64,000 nucleotides of DNA, taken from positions 248,001 to 312,000 of the forward strand of contig CBDHCD010000002.1 in assembly GCA_965260995.1 (NCBI GenBank), in the 5' to 3' direction. Below the pieces are notes generated by a model that saw only the letters and a list, made by a program, of their open reading frames with translations, was not told where the DNA came from and did not search any database. Below, piece after piece: positions 8,552-17,090 of this stretch. How positions within the stretch are numbered: the stretch's first letter is position 1; every line of letters starts with the position of its first letter. The stretch comes from JBBROS01 sp965260995 (GTDB lineage Bacteria > Pseudomonadota > Alphaproteobacteria > Acetobacterales > Acetobacteraceae). The translations under genes and the position numbers were made by a program.

Positions 8552-9096
8552 ACCCGCTCGCTGATCTTGATCGCCACCTTGCAGCCCGCCTTGATCACCG
8601 CCGACATCAGCCGGTAGGCCGGCGCCAGTTCCGCTTCGTGCTCCAGCCCGATGTCGCGGTGCTCCAGTTCCTCGGCGCGGAACCGCTCGATGGTGCCGCG
8701 CAGCTCGGCTTCCTCCTCCGGCAAGCTGGCCGCCTGCTCAGCATAATGCTCGTCGATCGCCTCCTCGACCGCCACGGTGCAGGCCATCGCCGCCCGCGTT
8801 CCCAACGCGGCCGTTGCCGCCCCGAGCGCGTAGCCCGCCACGTGCCACAACGGCAGCAACGCCGTCGGCCGCACCCGCCGGGTCGAGATCAGCCCGGCGA
8901 ACGTGTCGAGGTGAACCTGCTCCTGCGCCTTCATGTGCCGCAGGATGTCGCCCTTCTCGCCCTGGCCGAGCACCGAGAGCTGGCCTTCGTAGATGCGGGC
9001 CGCGCCGTACTCGCCGGCGTGGTCCACCCGGATGATCCGTTCGACCATCTCCCGCTCGGGAAGGTCGCCGGGCAGCGGGGCGCGGTGGTCGGTCAT
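8548..9096 (-). CDS. coq7: Coq7/CAT5-type 2-polyprenyl-3-methyl-6-methoxy-1,4-benzoquinol hydroxylase
   Basis: This 182-residue di-iron hydroxylase catalyses the C6 (C5 in older numbering) hydroxylation of demethoxyubiquinol in ubiquinone synthesis. The iron ligands are all present: VDHAGEYGA, EQVHLDTF, VEEAIDEHY and EELEHRD. ATG 9096 overlaps the dsbB stop by four bases, and its own TGA overlaps the next GTG. Co-transcription with dsbB is functionally apt, since DsbB passes electrons to ubiquinone. Confidence 0.93.
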   Translation of the reverse strand: MTDHRAPLPGDLPEREMVERIIRVDHAGEYGAARIYEGQLSVLGQGEKGDILRHMKAQEQVHLDTFAGLISTRRVRPTALLPLWHVAGYALGAATAALGTRAAMACTVAVEEAIDEHYAEQAASLPEEEAELRGTIERFRAEELEHRDIGLEHEAELAPAYRLMSAVIKAGCKVAIKISERV

Positions 9097-9581
9097 GCGG
9101 TTCTCCGTGAAAGGGCGCTGGCAGCGAGGCCGGCGCCGAGCAGCAGGGACAGGCCCGTGTTCATCGCCGCCATGCTGACGGGAACGCCGGGCATGAGGTA
9201 GGTCGGGTCGTCGCACGGCTTCGCCGGCCGCGTTGGCATCCGCGCCAACCGCTCCGCCGCCGTGCCGCCCCCGAAGTTGGGCGTCTGGCACTCCGGCAGC
9301 GGGCTCGGCCAGTAGCGTTGCTCCACCCCCACGTGCAGCGCCCCCAGCGCCGCCCCCGCGAGCAGCGCCACCGCCGCCAGCCCGACCATGACGCGCGACA
9401 CCCGCGGCAGCACCAGGGCCAGCAGCAGCAGCGCGATCGCCACCCGGTAGGGCCAGCGTTCCAGCAGGCACAGCGCGCACGGCACCAGACCGCCCCACGC
9501 TTCCGACAGCCGCGCCGCGATCAGCGCGGCCCCGGCCACCACCGCCCCCAACAGCCCGGCGCGTTGCACTCCGCTCAGCAT
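9093..9581 (-). CDS. dsbB: Disulfide bond formation protein B
   Basis: This is a 162-residue inner-membrane protein with four predicted helices. The quinone-side redox pair is CALC in VPCALCLLERWPYR; the periplasmic pair is PECQ and KPCDD, about thirty residues apart. It reoxidises DsbA and hands electrons to ubiquinone. ATG 9581 (MLSGVQRAGLLG) is chosen because the residues before it are hydrophilic and atypical. It is the first gene of an overlapping dsbB-coq7-ferredoxin-like operon. Confidence 0.9.
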   Translation of the reverse strand: MLSGVQRAGLLGAVVAGAALIAARLSEAWGGLVPCALCLLERWPYRVAIALLLLALVLPRVSRVMVGLAAVALLAGAALGALHVGVEQRYWPSPLPECQTPNFGGGTAAERLARMPTRPAKPCDDPTYLMPGVPVSMAAMNTGLSLLLGAGLAASALSRRTA

Positions 9582-9663
9582 GGTGCCGATATGGGCGCAT
9601 TCCCGCTTGGAGCAATCGCCGCCGCGCCATAGGGTGGCTCCTCGCGAATGAAGGGAGAACCGG

Positions 9664-10287
9664 ATGCGCCGCGTCTTGGGCCGGGCCAATTCCAGCAACG
9701 TCATGAAGGTCGTCTGGCTGCTGGAGGAACTCGGGTTGCCCTACCGGCGCGAGGACGTCGGCGGCGCGTTCGGCGGCACCGACACGCCCGAGTACCGCGC
9801 CCTCAACCCGAACGGCGTCGTTCCCACCCTCGTCGAGGATGAGTTCGTGCTGTGGGAAAGCAATGCCGTCCTCCGCTACCTCGCCGCTGCCAATGCACAC
9901 GGCGCGGCGATCTGGCCCGACGACGTCCGCGCCCGCGGCAGCATCGACCGCTGGATGGACTGGCAGCAGACCACCCTCGGCCCGCCGATGACCGTCGTGT
10001 TCTGGGGGCTGATCCGCACCCCGCCCGACAAGCGCGACGCGGCCGCGATCGACGCCGCCGCGCGCAAGCTCGGCACCGTTTACGGCATCCTGGACGGCAT
10101 ACTCTCCAAGCAGGACTACGTCGCCGGCCCGGTGTTCACCCTCGCCGACATCGCCATCGGCGTCCACGCCCATCGCTGGTTCAGCTTCGACCTTGACCGC
10201 CCGTCCCAGCCCGCCCTTCGCGCCTGGTACGACCGCCTGATGGCCCGCCCCCCCTTCGCCAGGCACGTCGCCCTGCCGTTGTCCTGA
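9664..10287 (+). CDS. Glutathione S-transferase family protein
   Basis: This is a 207-residue two-domain GST. The thioredoxin-like N-terminal domain has the glutathione-contacting GRANSSNVMKVVWLLEE, NPNGVVPTL with the cis-proline, and ESNAVLRYLA. The helical C-terminal domain holds FTLADIAIGVHAHRW, the usual N-capping box. A serine in SSNVMK probably activates the thiol. It uses glutathione in the cytoplasm, most likely for detoxification; the substrate is unknown. GGAGAA lies just before ATG 9664. It is divergent from dsbB. Confidence 0.88.
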   Translation: MRRVLGRANSSNVMKVVWLLEELGLPYRREDVGGAFGGTDTPEYRALNPNGVVPTLVEDEFVLWESNAVLRYLAAANAHGAAIWPDDVRARGSIDRWMDWQQTTLGPPMTVVFWGLIRTPPDKRDAAAIDAAARKLGTVYGILDGILSKQDYVAGPVFTLADIAIGVHAHRWFSFDLDRPSQPALRAWYDRLMARPPFARHVALPLS

Positions 10288-10307
10288 CGGCCGGGGAAGT
10301 TGCCGCT

Positions 10308-10874
10308 CTACCGGCCGCCGCCCTCGTGAAAGATCGTCACCGAGTTCCAGGCCGCTCCCGGCTCCGGTTGCCCGGCGACGTGGATGTAGGTCTGATAAAC
10401 CGTCATGTTCGTCCCCAGCTCTTTCCACTGGGTGATGATCGAGTGGTACGTGTTGCCGCCGAAGCCTTCCCGTTCATGCGTGACCTTCATCGTCCGCCGG
10501 ACCGCGCCGGCGACGTTCAGGTCCTCGAACCCGTCGTTGCGGATCGTCTCGTGCCACGAATAGCCCGGCGCAGCCACGGTATCGAACCGTACCGCCGCCC
10601 GCGGCCCCTTGGCATACACCGTCCGCAACGCGTCCCGCGCCTTGTCCGCCCCCGGCCAGTCCGTCTTCCAGCTCCCGAACCAGTAAAGCCCCACGCTCCC
10701 GTCTCGCAGGATGCGGCACGCCTCGGGGTTCGCCGGGTCCGCGCCCAGGTAGATCAGCGGCGGCCCCGATGTCCGCTCCACCACCCCGACACCTGACGGG
10801 CAGGGCGGCGGCGCGTCGGCCCAGGCGACGGCAGGAGCAGCGATCATGGCCAGGGCGGCGAGAAGGCAACGCAT
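10308..10874 (-). CDS. Exported hypothetical protein
   Basis: I do not recognise this 188-residue protein. ATG 10874 gives a clean signal peptide (MRCLLAALAMIAAPAVAWADA). The mature protein has two early cysteines (PPCPSG, PEACRI), aromatic-rich segments (VGLYWFGSWKTDWPG), a histidine in YSWHETIRND and a C-terminal VTIFHEGG. It is probably periplasmic. The frame extends ten codons upstream, but that would spoil the signal peptide. It is convergent with the GST gene, with no operon partner. Confidence 0.6.
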   Translation of the reverse strand: MRCLLAALAMIAAPAVAWADAPPPCPSGVGVVERTSGPPLIYLGADPANPEACRILRDGSVGLYWFGSWKTDWPGADKARDALRTVYAKGPRAAVRFDTVAAPGYSWHETIRNDGFEDLNVAGAVRRTMKVTHEREGFGGNTYHSIITQWKELGTNMTVYQTYIHVAGQPEPGAAWNSVTIFHEGGGR

Positions 10875-11395
10875 GACTCGTCCAGTGCAAAAAAATGGCG
10901 GCACCCGAAGGCACCGCCAAGTTTAGGGAGGAAACGTCCTGCAGCAGGACGGCGAACCATCGTGCTGCGCTGCACAATCTATCTCGATCCGCGGTGGATG
11001 CAAGGGCGAAGCCGCACGACCCACGCACGGACAGCGCACGCTCTCGCGAGCAGCGTCATGACGTCCAGTCCTATCCGCGCCCACTTGCCACATGATCGCC
11101 GCCGCCGTCGGAAACCGGCGCCCGTGCCGTCGGCGCTCTGATCACGCGCGCCTCGCCAGCCGCCTTATAGTTTCGAATCCGTGGCCGATAGCGAGCCGGG
11201 CCGCCCGCACCGTCGTCGTGCGGGCCGAGCAGAAGGTCATCCGCGGGACCATGCTGTTCCTGCACGCTCACGACGCCGAGCCCCGCGAGCGGTGCGCGTC
11301 ATCACGACCTACGGCCAGGATTTTAGTGGCCTGATCTCGCAGCCTTGTTGCCCGGCGCGTGTCCGGCGGGATCAGCTCACATTTCTGTTCCGAAG
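10875..11395. other. Intergenic region without supported genes
   Basis: This stretch of about 520 bases lies between the exported protein and the tRNA. Several short open frames exist on both strands, but none has a family-like sequence or a convincing ribosome site. It contains the promoter region for the minus-strand gene (AAAAAATGG near 10890) and a cysteine/alanine-rich, low-information stretch that could be a gene remnant. I see nothing definite. Confidence 0.5.
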
Positions 11396-11485
<90 letters not shown>

Positions 11486-11496
11486 CGCGGGGCGGG

Positions 11497-11525
11497 GTTA
11501 TAGTCGAGGCCGTGGCCCGCCGCAA
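11497..11525 (-). promoter_or_regulatory. Sigma-70-type promoter of tRNA-Ser
   Basis: On the minus strand, TTGCGG (11520-11525) is followed after exactly 17 bases by TATAAC (11497-11502). The tRNA 5' end lies 12 bases beyond the -10 hexamer, so transcription would start just before the mature tRNA. Confidence 0.6.
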
Positions 11526-11533
11526 CGCCGGTG

Positions 11534-11562
11534 TTGACACCGATGAGGCCGCGGACTAGATG
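11534..11562 (+). promoter_or_regulatory. Sigma-70-type promoter for rplU-rpmA
   Basis: A perfect TTGACA (11534-11539), a 17-base spacer and TAGATG (11557-11562) lie about 95 bases before rplU. The leader then contains a short inverted repeat, TATGGC-5-GCCATA at 11577-11593, which could be a regulatory hairpin of the ribosomal-protein transcript. Confidence 0.6.
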
Positions 11563-11657
11563 CCGCGCTCCGGTGTTATGGCCTAATGCCATAGCATCCA
11601 ATGATCTCGAAAAAGGGCTGTCCGGCCTGGCCGGAACTGCCAGATAGGAACCATACG

Positions 11658-12077
11658 ATGTTCGCAGTCATCCGCACTGGCGGAAAGCAGTACCGCGTCG
11701 CCCCCGACCAGGTGCTCAAGGTCGAGAAGCTGCCCGGCGAGGCCGGCGAGACCATCACCTTCACCGACGTGCTCGCCGTCGGCGGCACGAGTGGCACGAC
11801 CTTCGGCACGCCGCTGGTGGCCAACGCCACCGTCAGCGCGACCGTCATCGCGCAGGACCGGTTGGACAAGGTCATCATTTTCAAGAAGCGCCGCCGGCAG
11901 AACAGCCGCCGCAAGAACGGTCACCGGCAACACGTCACCGTGCTGCGCGTCGCCAGCATCGTGGCGGACGGGATCGAGGACTCGCTCGAGGCCGACCCGG
12001 CCGCGGCGGAAGCGCCCGTTCCCGCTTCCAGCATCGACGCGCCGCCGGCCGACACGGCCGAGCCGGTCATGGCCTGA
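11658..12077 (+). CDS. rplU: 50S ribosomal protein L21
   Basis: This 139-residue protein begins MFAVIRTGGKQYRV, the hallmark of L21, and contains IFKKRRRQNSRRKNGHRQ, the rRNA-binding basic segment. It binds 23S rRNA in the large subunit. ATG 11658 is preceded by AGGAACC; an earlier in-frame start would add a non-family leader. The last 35 residues are an Ala/Pro/Glu-rich tail beyond the usual ~103-residue core, as in several alphaproteobacteria. It is followed 12 bases later by rpmA. Confidence 0.96.
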   Translation: MFAVIRTGGKQYRVAPDQVLKVEKLPGEAGETITFTDVLAVGGTSGTTFGTPLVANATVSATVIAQDRLDKVIIFKKRRRQNSRRKNGHRQHVTVLRVASIVADGIEDSLEADPAAAEAPVPASSIDAPPADTAEPVMA

Positions 12078-12089
12078 GGAGAACCGAGC

Positions 12090-12359
<270 letters not shown>

Positions 12360-12392
12360 CCAGCTTCATTCCCTGGCTTCGTGCAACAGGAC

Positions 12393-12418
12393 AAGGGTCG
12401 GCGCGAGCCGGCCCTTTT
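12393..12418 (+). terminator. Rho-independent terminator after rpmA
   Basis: A 10-bp stem (AAGGGTCGGC / GCCGGCCCTT, one G-T pair) with GCGA loop is followed by TTTT. It lies between rpmA and obgE and should cut or attenuate transcription into obgE. Confidence 0.8.
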
Positions 12419-12435
12419 CGTATTCAGGCCACCCC

Positions 12436-13452
12436 ATGAAGTTCCTCGACCAAGCCAAGATCTACACGCGCTCCGGCGACGGCGGCAACGGCGTGGTCGC
12501 ATTCCGGCGAGAGAAGTACATCGAGTTCGGCGGCCCCGACGGCGGCAACGGCGGCCGGGGCGGCGACGTCGTGTTCGTCGCGGCACCGAACCTCAACACG
12601 CTGATCGACTTCCGCTACACGCAGCACTTCCGCGCGCCCAAGGGCGGCAACGGGGCCGGCAGCGACCGCACCGGGGCGGCGGCGCCCGACGTGGTGATCG
12701 AGGTGCCGGTCGGCACGCAGATCCTGGCTGAGGACAAGGAAACGCTGCTCGCCGACCTCGACGCGCCCGGCAAGCGCGTCGTGCTGTGCCAGGGCGGCGA
12801 CGGCGGCCACGGCAACGCGCACTTCAAGACCAGCACCAACCGTGCGCCGCGCAAGGCGACGCCGGGCTACCCGGGCGAGGAGCGCTGGGTGTGGCTGCGG
12901 CTGAAGCTGATCGCCGACGTGGGGCTGGTGGGGCTGCCGAACGCGGGCAAGAGCACGCTGCTGTCCGTCGTCTCGGCCGCGAAGCCCAAGATCGCCGACT
13001 ACCCGTTCACGACGCTGCACCCGCAGTTGGGCGTGGTGCGGCTGTCGCACAGCGAGGAGTTCGTCATCGCCGACATCCCCGGCCTGATCGAGAGGGCGCA
13101 CGAGGGCGCGGGGCTGGGCGACCGCTTCCTGGGCCACGTCGAGCGCTGCGCGGTGCTGCTGCACCTGGTCGACGGCGCGGCCGGCAGCCCGGTGCGGGCC
13201 TGGCGCACGGTGCGGGGGGAACTCGAAGCCTACGGCGGCGGGCTGGCGCAGAAGCCCGAGCTGCTCGTGCTGAACAAGACGGACGCGATGACGCCGCGGG
13301 AGGTCTCGGCCCGGCGCGCGGCGCTGGCGAAGGCGGCCGGGCAACCGGTGATGCTGCTGTCGGGCGCCACGGGCCAGGGCCTGCCGGACGTGGTCCGCGC
13401 CCTGATGGGCCGCGTCCACGCCCATCGCGTGGGGGAGCCGGTCTTGGCATGA
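12436..13452 (+). CDS. obgE: Obg/CgtA GTPase
   Basis: This is a 338-residue ribosome-associated GTPase. The glycine-rich Obg fold comes first (MKFLDQAKIYTRSGDGGNG), then the G domain: G1 GLPNAGKST (about 166-174), switch I with FTT, G3 DIPGLIE and G4 NKTD. It acts in 50S assembly and stress control. The C-terminal OCT domain found in some Obg proteins is absent, which is common in the short form. Its stop overlaps proB (ATGA at 13449). Confidence 0.96.
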   Translation: MKFLDQAKIYTRSGDGGNGVVAFRREKYIEFGGPDGGNGGRGGDVVFVAAPNLNTLIDFRYTQHFRAPKGGNGAGSDRTGAAAPDVVIEVPVGTQILAEDKETLLADLDAPGKRVVLCQGGDGGHGNAHFKTSTNRAPRKATPGYPGEERWVWLRLKLIADVGLVGLPNAGKSTLLSVVSAAKPKIADYPFTTLHPQLGVVRLSHSEEFVIADIPGLIERAHEGAGLGDRFLGHVERCAVLLHLVDGAAGSPVRAWRTVRGELEAYGGGLAQKPELLVLNKTDAMTPREVSARRAALAKAAGQPVMLLSGATGQGLPDVVRALMGRVHAHRVGEPVLA

Positions 13453-14561
13453 TCCTGCCCCGGCTGGCGGACGCCCGGCTGCTGGTGGTCAAGGTCGGCA
13501 GCGCCCTCGTGGTTGACCGCGCCGCGCCGCGGGCCGGGTGGCTGCGGGGCGTCGCGGCCGATATCGCGGCGGCGCGGGCGCGGGGAACGGCGGTGATCGT
13601 GGTGTCCTCGGGCGCGATCGCGCTGGCGCGGCCGGTGCTCGGGCTGCGCCAGCCCCGGCTCCGGCTGGAGGAGAAGCAGGCGGCGGCGGCGGTGGGGCAG
13701 ATCCGGCTGGCCCAGGCGTGGACCGAGGCGCTGTCGGCGCACGGGCTGGTGGCGGCGCAGTTGCTGCTGACCCTGGGCGACACCGAGGACAGGCGGCGCT
13801 ACCTCAACGCCCGCGCGACGCTGACGACCCTGCTGGCGCTGTCCTGCGTGCCGGTGATCAACGAGAACGACAGCGTGGCGACGGCCGAGATCCGCTTCGG
13901 CGACAACGACCGGCTGGCGGCGCGGGTGGCGGAAATGGTGCAGGCGGACCAATTATTGCTGCTGTCCGACATCGACGGGCTTTACACCGCCGACCCCAAG
14001 CGCGAGCCCTCGGCGCGTCATATCCCCGTCGTGGCGGCGCTGACGCCGGAGATCGAGGCGATGGGGGGCGACCCGCCACCGGGCTACTCGAGCGGGGGGA
14101 TGCGGACCAAGCTGGCGGCGGCGCGGATCGCGACCCAGGCGGGCTGCGCCATGGCGATCGCGCTCGGCGGCGCGGAGCGGCCGCTGCGGGCGGTGGAGCA
14201 GGGGGCGCGGCTCACCTGGTTCCTGCCGGCAGCCGACGGGCGCAGCGCCCGCAAGCGGTGGATCGCCGGCAGCCTGCACCCGGCCGGCCGGCTGCTGGTG
14301 GACGCGGGCGCGGCGCAAGCCCTGGCCGCGGGGCGTTCGCTGCTGCCGGCCGGCGTGCGCGGCATCGAGGGCGAGTTCGAGCGCGGCGACCCGGTGGTGA
14401 TCGAGGTCGCGTCGGGCGGCGTGCTGGCGCGGGGCCTTTGCGCCTACGCTAGCGCCGACGCGCGGCGGATCGCCGGGCACCGGTCGGAGGAGATCGAGGC
14501 GCTGCTGGGCTGGCGCGGCCGGGACGAGATCGTGCATCGTGACGACCTCGTGCTCCTGTAG
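13449..14561 (+). CDS. proB: Glutamate 5-kinase
   Basis: This 370-residue enzyme phosphorylates glutamate, the first step of proline synthesis. The amino-acid-kinase domain shows VVKVGSALV, VSSGAIALA, the glutamate-site VINENDSVATAEIRFGDND and LLLLSDIDGLYTADP. From about residue 275 a PUA domain follows (RKRWIAGSLHPAGRLLVDAGAA). ATG 13449 overlaps the obgE stop. obgE-proB linkage is common in alphaproteobacteria. The gene is convergent with the TerC-type gene. Confidence 0.95.
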   Translation: MILPRLADARLLVVKVGSALVVDRAAPRAGWLRGVAADIAAARARGTAVIVVSSGAIALARPVLGLRQPRLRLEEKQAAAAVGQIRLAQAWTEALSAHGLVAAQLLLTLGDTEDRRRYLNARATLTTLLALSCVPVINENDSVATAEIRFGDNDRLAARVAEMVQADQLLLLSDIDGLYTADPKREPSARHIPVVAALTPEIEAMGGDPPPGYSSGGMRTKLAAARIATQAGCAMAIALGGAERPLRAVEQGARLTWFLPAADGRSARKRWIAGSLHPAGRLLVDAGAAQALAAGRSLLPAGVRGIEGEFERGDPVVIEVASGGVLARGLCAYASADARRIAGHRSEEIEALLGWRGRDEIVHRDDLVLL

Positions 14562-14609
14562 GCCTCGCCCCCGACGCCGCACGCCCCGAGGCTCCCATGC
14601 CCGGCCGCG

Positions 14610-15215
14610 TCAGGTGACGGCCGCCACGATCTCGTGCGCGCCGTCCCACACCAGCCTGACCGCGACGTAGAGCACGATCAGCAGCCCGGCCCAGGCGATC
14701 CAGCGGTAGCGTTCCAGCAGGTTGGCGATGAAGCTGGCCGCGGCGCCCATCAGGATCACCGAGATGGCCAGCCCGACCACCATCACCCACGGGTGCTCGC
14801 GCGACGCGCCGGCGACGGCGAGCACGTTGTCGAGGCTCATGGACACGTCGGCCAGCACGATCTGGGTCATCGCCTGGCGCATGGTCTTGGCGGGCGCGGC
14901 CTGGCCGTCCGCGGCGGCGTGCGCGCCCGGGCCGGGGCGCAGCTCGCGGAACATTTTCCAGCACACCCACAGCAGCAGCACGCCGCCCGCGAACAGCAGG
15001 CCGACGATCGCCAGCAGCTGCACGGTGACGAAGGCGAAGCCGATCCGCAGCACGGTGGCGGCGCCGATGCCGATCAGGATGGCGCGCTTCTTCTCCGCCG
15101 CCGGCAGCCCGGCCACCGCCATGCCGACGACGATGGCGTTGTCGCCGGCGAGCACGAGGTCGATGAACAGGACCTGCAGCAGGGCGACCAGTTCGGCCGC
15201 GATCACGTCCGGCAT
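14610..15215 (-). CDS. TerC-family integral membrane protein (YjbE type)
   Basis: This 201-residue protein has about seven hydrophobic helices and the paired acidic signatures of the TerC family: LVLAGDNAIVVGMA near 20-33 and LADVSMSLDNVLAVAGA near 120-136, whose aspartates and asparagines likely form a metal-binding site. Relatives export Mn2+ or protect against metal and tellurite stress. A His/Ala-rich cytoplasmic loop (GPGAHAAADGQAAP) separates the two halves. The upstream spacer to purB is only 68 bases and shows no yybP-ykoY riboswitch. Confidence 0.85.
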   Translation of the reverse strand: MPDVIAAELVALLQVLFIDLVLAGDNAIVVGMAVAGLPAAEKKRAILIGIGAATVLRIGFAFVTVQLLAIVGLLFAGGVLLLWVCWKMFRELRPGPGAHAAADGQAAPAKTMRQAMTQIVLADVSMSLDNVLAVAGASREHPWVMVVGLAISVILMGAAASFIANLLERYRWIAWAGLLIVLYVAVRLVWDGAHEIVAAVT

Positions 15216-15283
15216 GAACGCCTTGCAAGCTGGGAGCGGGGGGCGTAGCTGGGCATGACGCGTTTAAGACCGAGAGGCGTGCG

Positions 15284-16642
15284 ATGGTTCCGCGTTATTC
15301 CCGTCCGCAGATGGCCGCGATCTGGGCGCCCGAGAACCGGTTCCGCATCTGGTTCGAGATCGAGGCGCTGGCCGCGGAAGCGATGGCGCGGCAGGGCATG
15401 ATCCCCGAAACCGCCGCCCGCGCCATTCGCGAGAACGGGGCGGCTAAGGTGGCGGACATCACGCCCGGCGACCTGGAGCGGATCGACGCCATCGAGCGCG
15501 AGACCCGGCACGACGTCATCGCCTTCCTGACCTGGCTCGCCGAGGGGATCGGCCCGGACAGCCGGTTCGTGCACCAGGGCATGACCAGCAGCGACGTGCT
15601 CGACACCTGCTTCTCGGTGCAGCTGACGCAGGCGGCCGACCTGCTGATCGAGGGCGTGGAGCAGGTGATGGCGGCGCTCGCGCGGCGGGCGCAGGAGTTC
15701 AAGTACGCGCCGACCATCGGGCGCAGCCACGGCATCCACGCCGAGCCGACCAGCTTCGGCCTCAAGCTGGCCGGGCACTACGCCGAGTTCGCCCGCGACC
15801 ACGCCCGGCTCAGGCAGGCGCGGGCGGAGGTCGCGGTGTGCGCCATCAGCGGCGCCGTCGGCACCTACGCCCATCTCGGCCCGGCGATCGAGGCGCACGT
15901 CGCCGCCAAGCTCGGGCTGGCGGTGGAGACGGTGTCCACCCAGGTGATCCCGCGCGACCGGCACGCGGCGTTCTTCTGCGCGCTCGGCGTCGTGGCCAGC
16001 GGGGTCGAGCGGCTGGCGACCGAGGTGCGCCACCTGCAGCGCAGCGAGGTGCGCGAAGCGGAGGAGTTCTTCCACGCCGGGCAGAAGGGCAGCAGCGCGA
16101 TGCCGCACAAGCGCAACCCGGTGCTGAGCGAGAACCTGACCGGCCTCGCCCGCATCGTCCGCGCCGCCGTGGTGCCGGCGCTGGAGAACGTGACCTTGTG
16201 GCACGAGCGCGACATCAGCCACAGCAGCGTCGAGCGGGCCATCGGGCCGGACGCGACCGTGACGCTCGACTTCGCGCTGGCCCGGCTGGCGGGGATGATG
16301 GACACGTTGACGGTGCATCCCGAGCAGATGCGCGCCAACATCGACGCGCTCGGCGGCGTCGTCCATAGCGGCGAGGTGCTGCTGGCGCTGACGCGGGCCG
16401 GCATCTCGCGCGAGGACGCCTACCGCGTCGTGCAGCGCAGCGCGATGGCGGCGTGGTCCGCCCTGGGCAAGCCGGGAGCCAAGGGGTTCCGCGACCACCT
16501 GGCCGACGACCCCGAGGTGGCCGGCCGGGTCGCCCCCGAGACCCTGGACGCGGCCATGGCCACCGACAGGCACTTGGCCCACGTCGATCACGTGTTCGCG
16601 CGCGTGTTCCCGGGCCACGATGTCGCCACCAAGGCGGCCTGA
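15284..16642 (+). CDS. purB: Adenylosuccinate lyase
   Basis: This 452-residue member of the fumarase/aspartase superfamily cleaves SAICAR and adenylosuccinate. The signature GSSAMPHKRNP is complete, with TSSDVLDT and GRSHGIHAEPTSFG also present; its C-terminal region is the usual ADSL-C domain. GAGAGGCG lies before ATG 15284. It is separate from the main purine operon, which begins 3 kb downstream. Length is slightly above the usual ~435. Confidence 0.95.
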   Translation: MVPRYSRPQMAAIWAPENRFRIWFEIEALAAEAMARQGMIPETAARAIRENGAAKVADITPGDLERIDAIERETRHDVIAFLTWLAEGIGPDSRFVHQGMTSSDVLDTCFSVQLTQAADLLIEGVEQVMAALARRAQEFKYAPTIGRSHGIHAEPTSFGLKLAGHYAEFARDHARLRQARAEVAVCAISGAVGTYAHLGPAIEAHVAAKLGLAVETVSTQVIPRDRHAAFFCALGVVASGVERLATEVRHLQRSEVREAEEFFHAGQKGSSAMPHKRNPVLSENLTGLARIVRAAVVPALENVTLWHERDISHSSVERAIGPDATVTLDFALARLAGMMDTLTVHPEQMRANIDALGGVVHSGEVLLALTRAGISREDAYRVVQRSAMAAWSALGKPGAKGFRDHLADDPEVAGRVAPETLDAAMATDRHLAHVDHVFARVFPGHDVATKAA

Positions 16643-16696
16643 TCCGGCCGCAACTGGCCGCCATCCTCGCCGGCATGGATCAAGGAGGTCCGTGCG

Positions 16697-16981
16697 ATGC
16701 GCAAGATGTTGATGGCGATGTTCCTGGCCGGCGGGGTTTCCGCCGCGTCCGCCGCCCACGCGGCCCCGTTCGCTAGCCCGGCCGTGACCGGCCCGGCCTC
16801 GGTGCGAACGGTGCAGTTCTTCGAAGCCGGAGGCTATCGGGACGGGCGCGACCGCGAGTGGCGCCGCCGCGAGGCCTACGAGCACTGGCGTCGCCATGCC
16901 GAGTGGCGGCGCGAGGCGGAGCGGCGGGCGGAGTGGCGTTACGGGCGTCACCACGGCGGCTACGGCCACGAACGCTGGTGA
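16697..16981 (+). CDS. Small exported Arg/His/Trp-rich protein
   Basis: This 94-residue protein has a clear signal peptide (MRKMLMAMFLAGGVSAASAAHA) and a strongly basic and aromatic mature part full of WRR, HWRRH and EWRRE repeats, ending in GRHHGGYGHERW. AAGGAGG precedes the start, an excellent ribosome site. Such short periplasmic proteins are common in Acetobacteraceae and related groups, and none has a known function. A strong hairpin follows the stop. Confidence 0.65.
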   Translation: MRKMLMAMFLAGGVSAASAAHAAPFASPAVTGPASVRTVQFFEAGGYRDGRDREWRRREAYEHWRRHAEWRREAERRAEWRYGRHHGGYGHERW

Positions 16982-16989
16982 GGGCGTAA

Positions 16990-17032
16990 GGCGGTCCGGG
17001 CCAGGGCCGTTGGTGCCCTGGCCCGGACCGCC
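16990..17032. terminator. 18-bp perfect hairpin after small exported gene
   Basis: GGCGGTCCGGGCCAGGGC at 16990-17007 pairs perfectly with 17015-17032 around a seven-base loop (CGTTGGT). There is no T tract (TATTGATTT follows), so it could act as a terminator or an mRNA 3' stabiliser. It closes the unit before the GGDEF-EAL gene. Confidence 0.65.
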
Positions 17033-17090
17033 TATTGATTTCCGCCGGCCTTAACCGGTCCGCAACCCGCGGGCGTTAGTCTGCCGGGCT

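Noticed and set aside
10890..10915. Hairpin upstream of the exported protein gene
   Set aside because: The arms GGCGGCACC and GGCACCGCC mismatch at the centre; no convincing stem.
10905..11334. Short open frames before the tRNA as genes
   Set aside because: No ribosome site, no family pattern and conflicting frames on both strands.
15216..15283. yybP-ykoY manganese riboswitch before the TerC-type gene
   Set aside because: The spacer is 68 bases shared with purB and has none of the conserved loop sequences.
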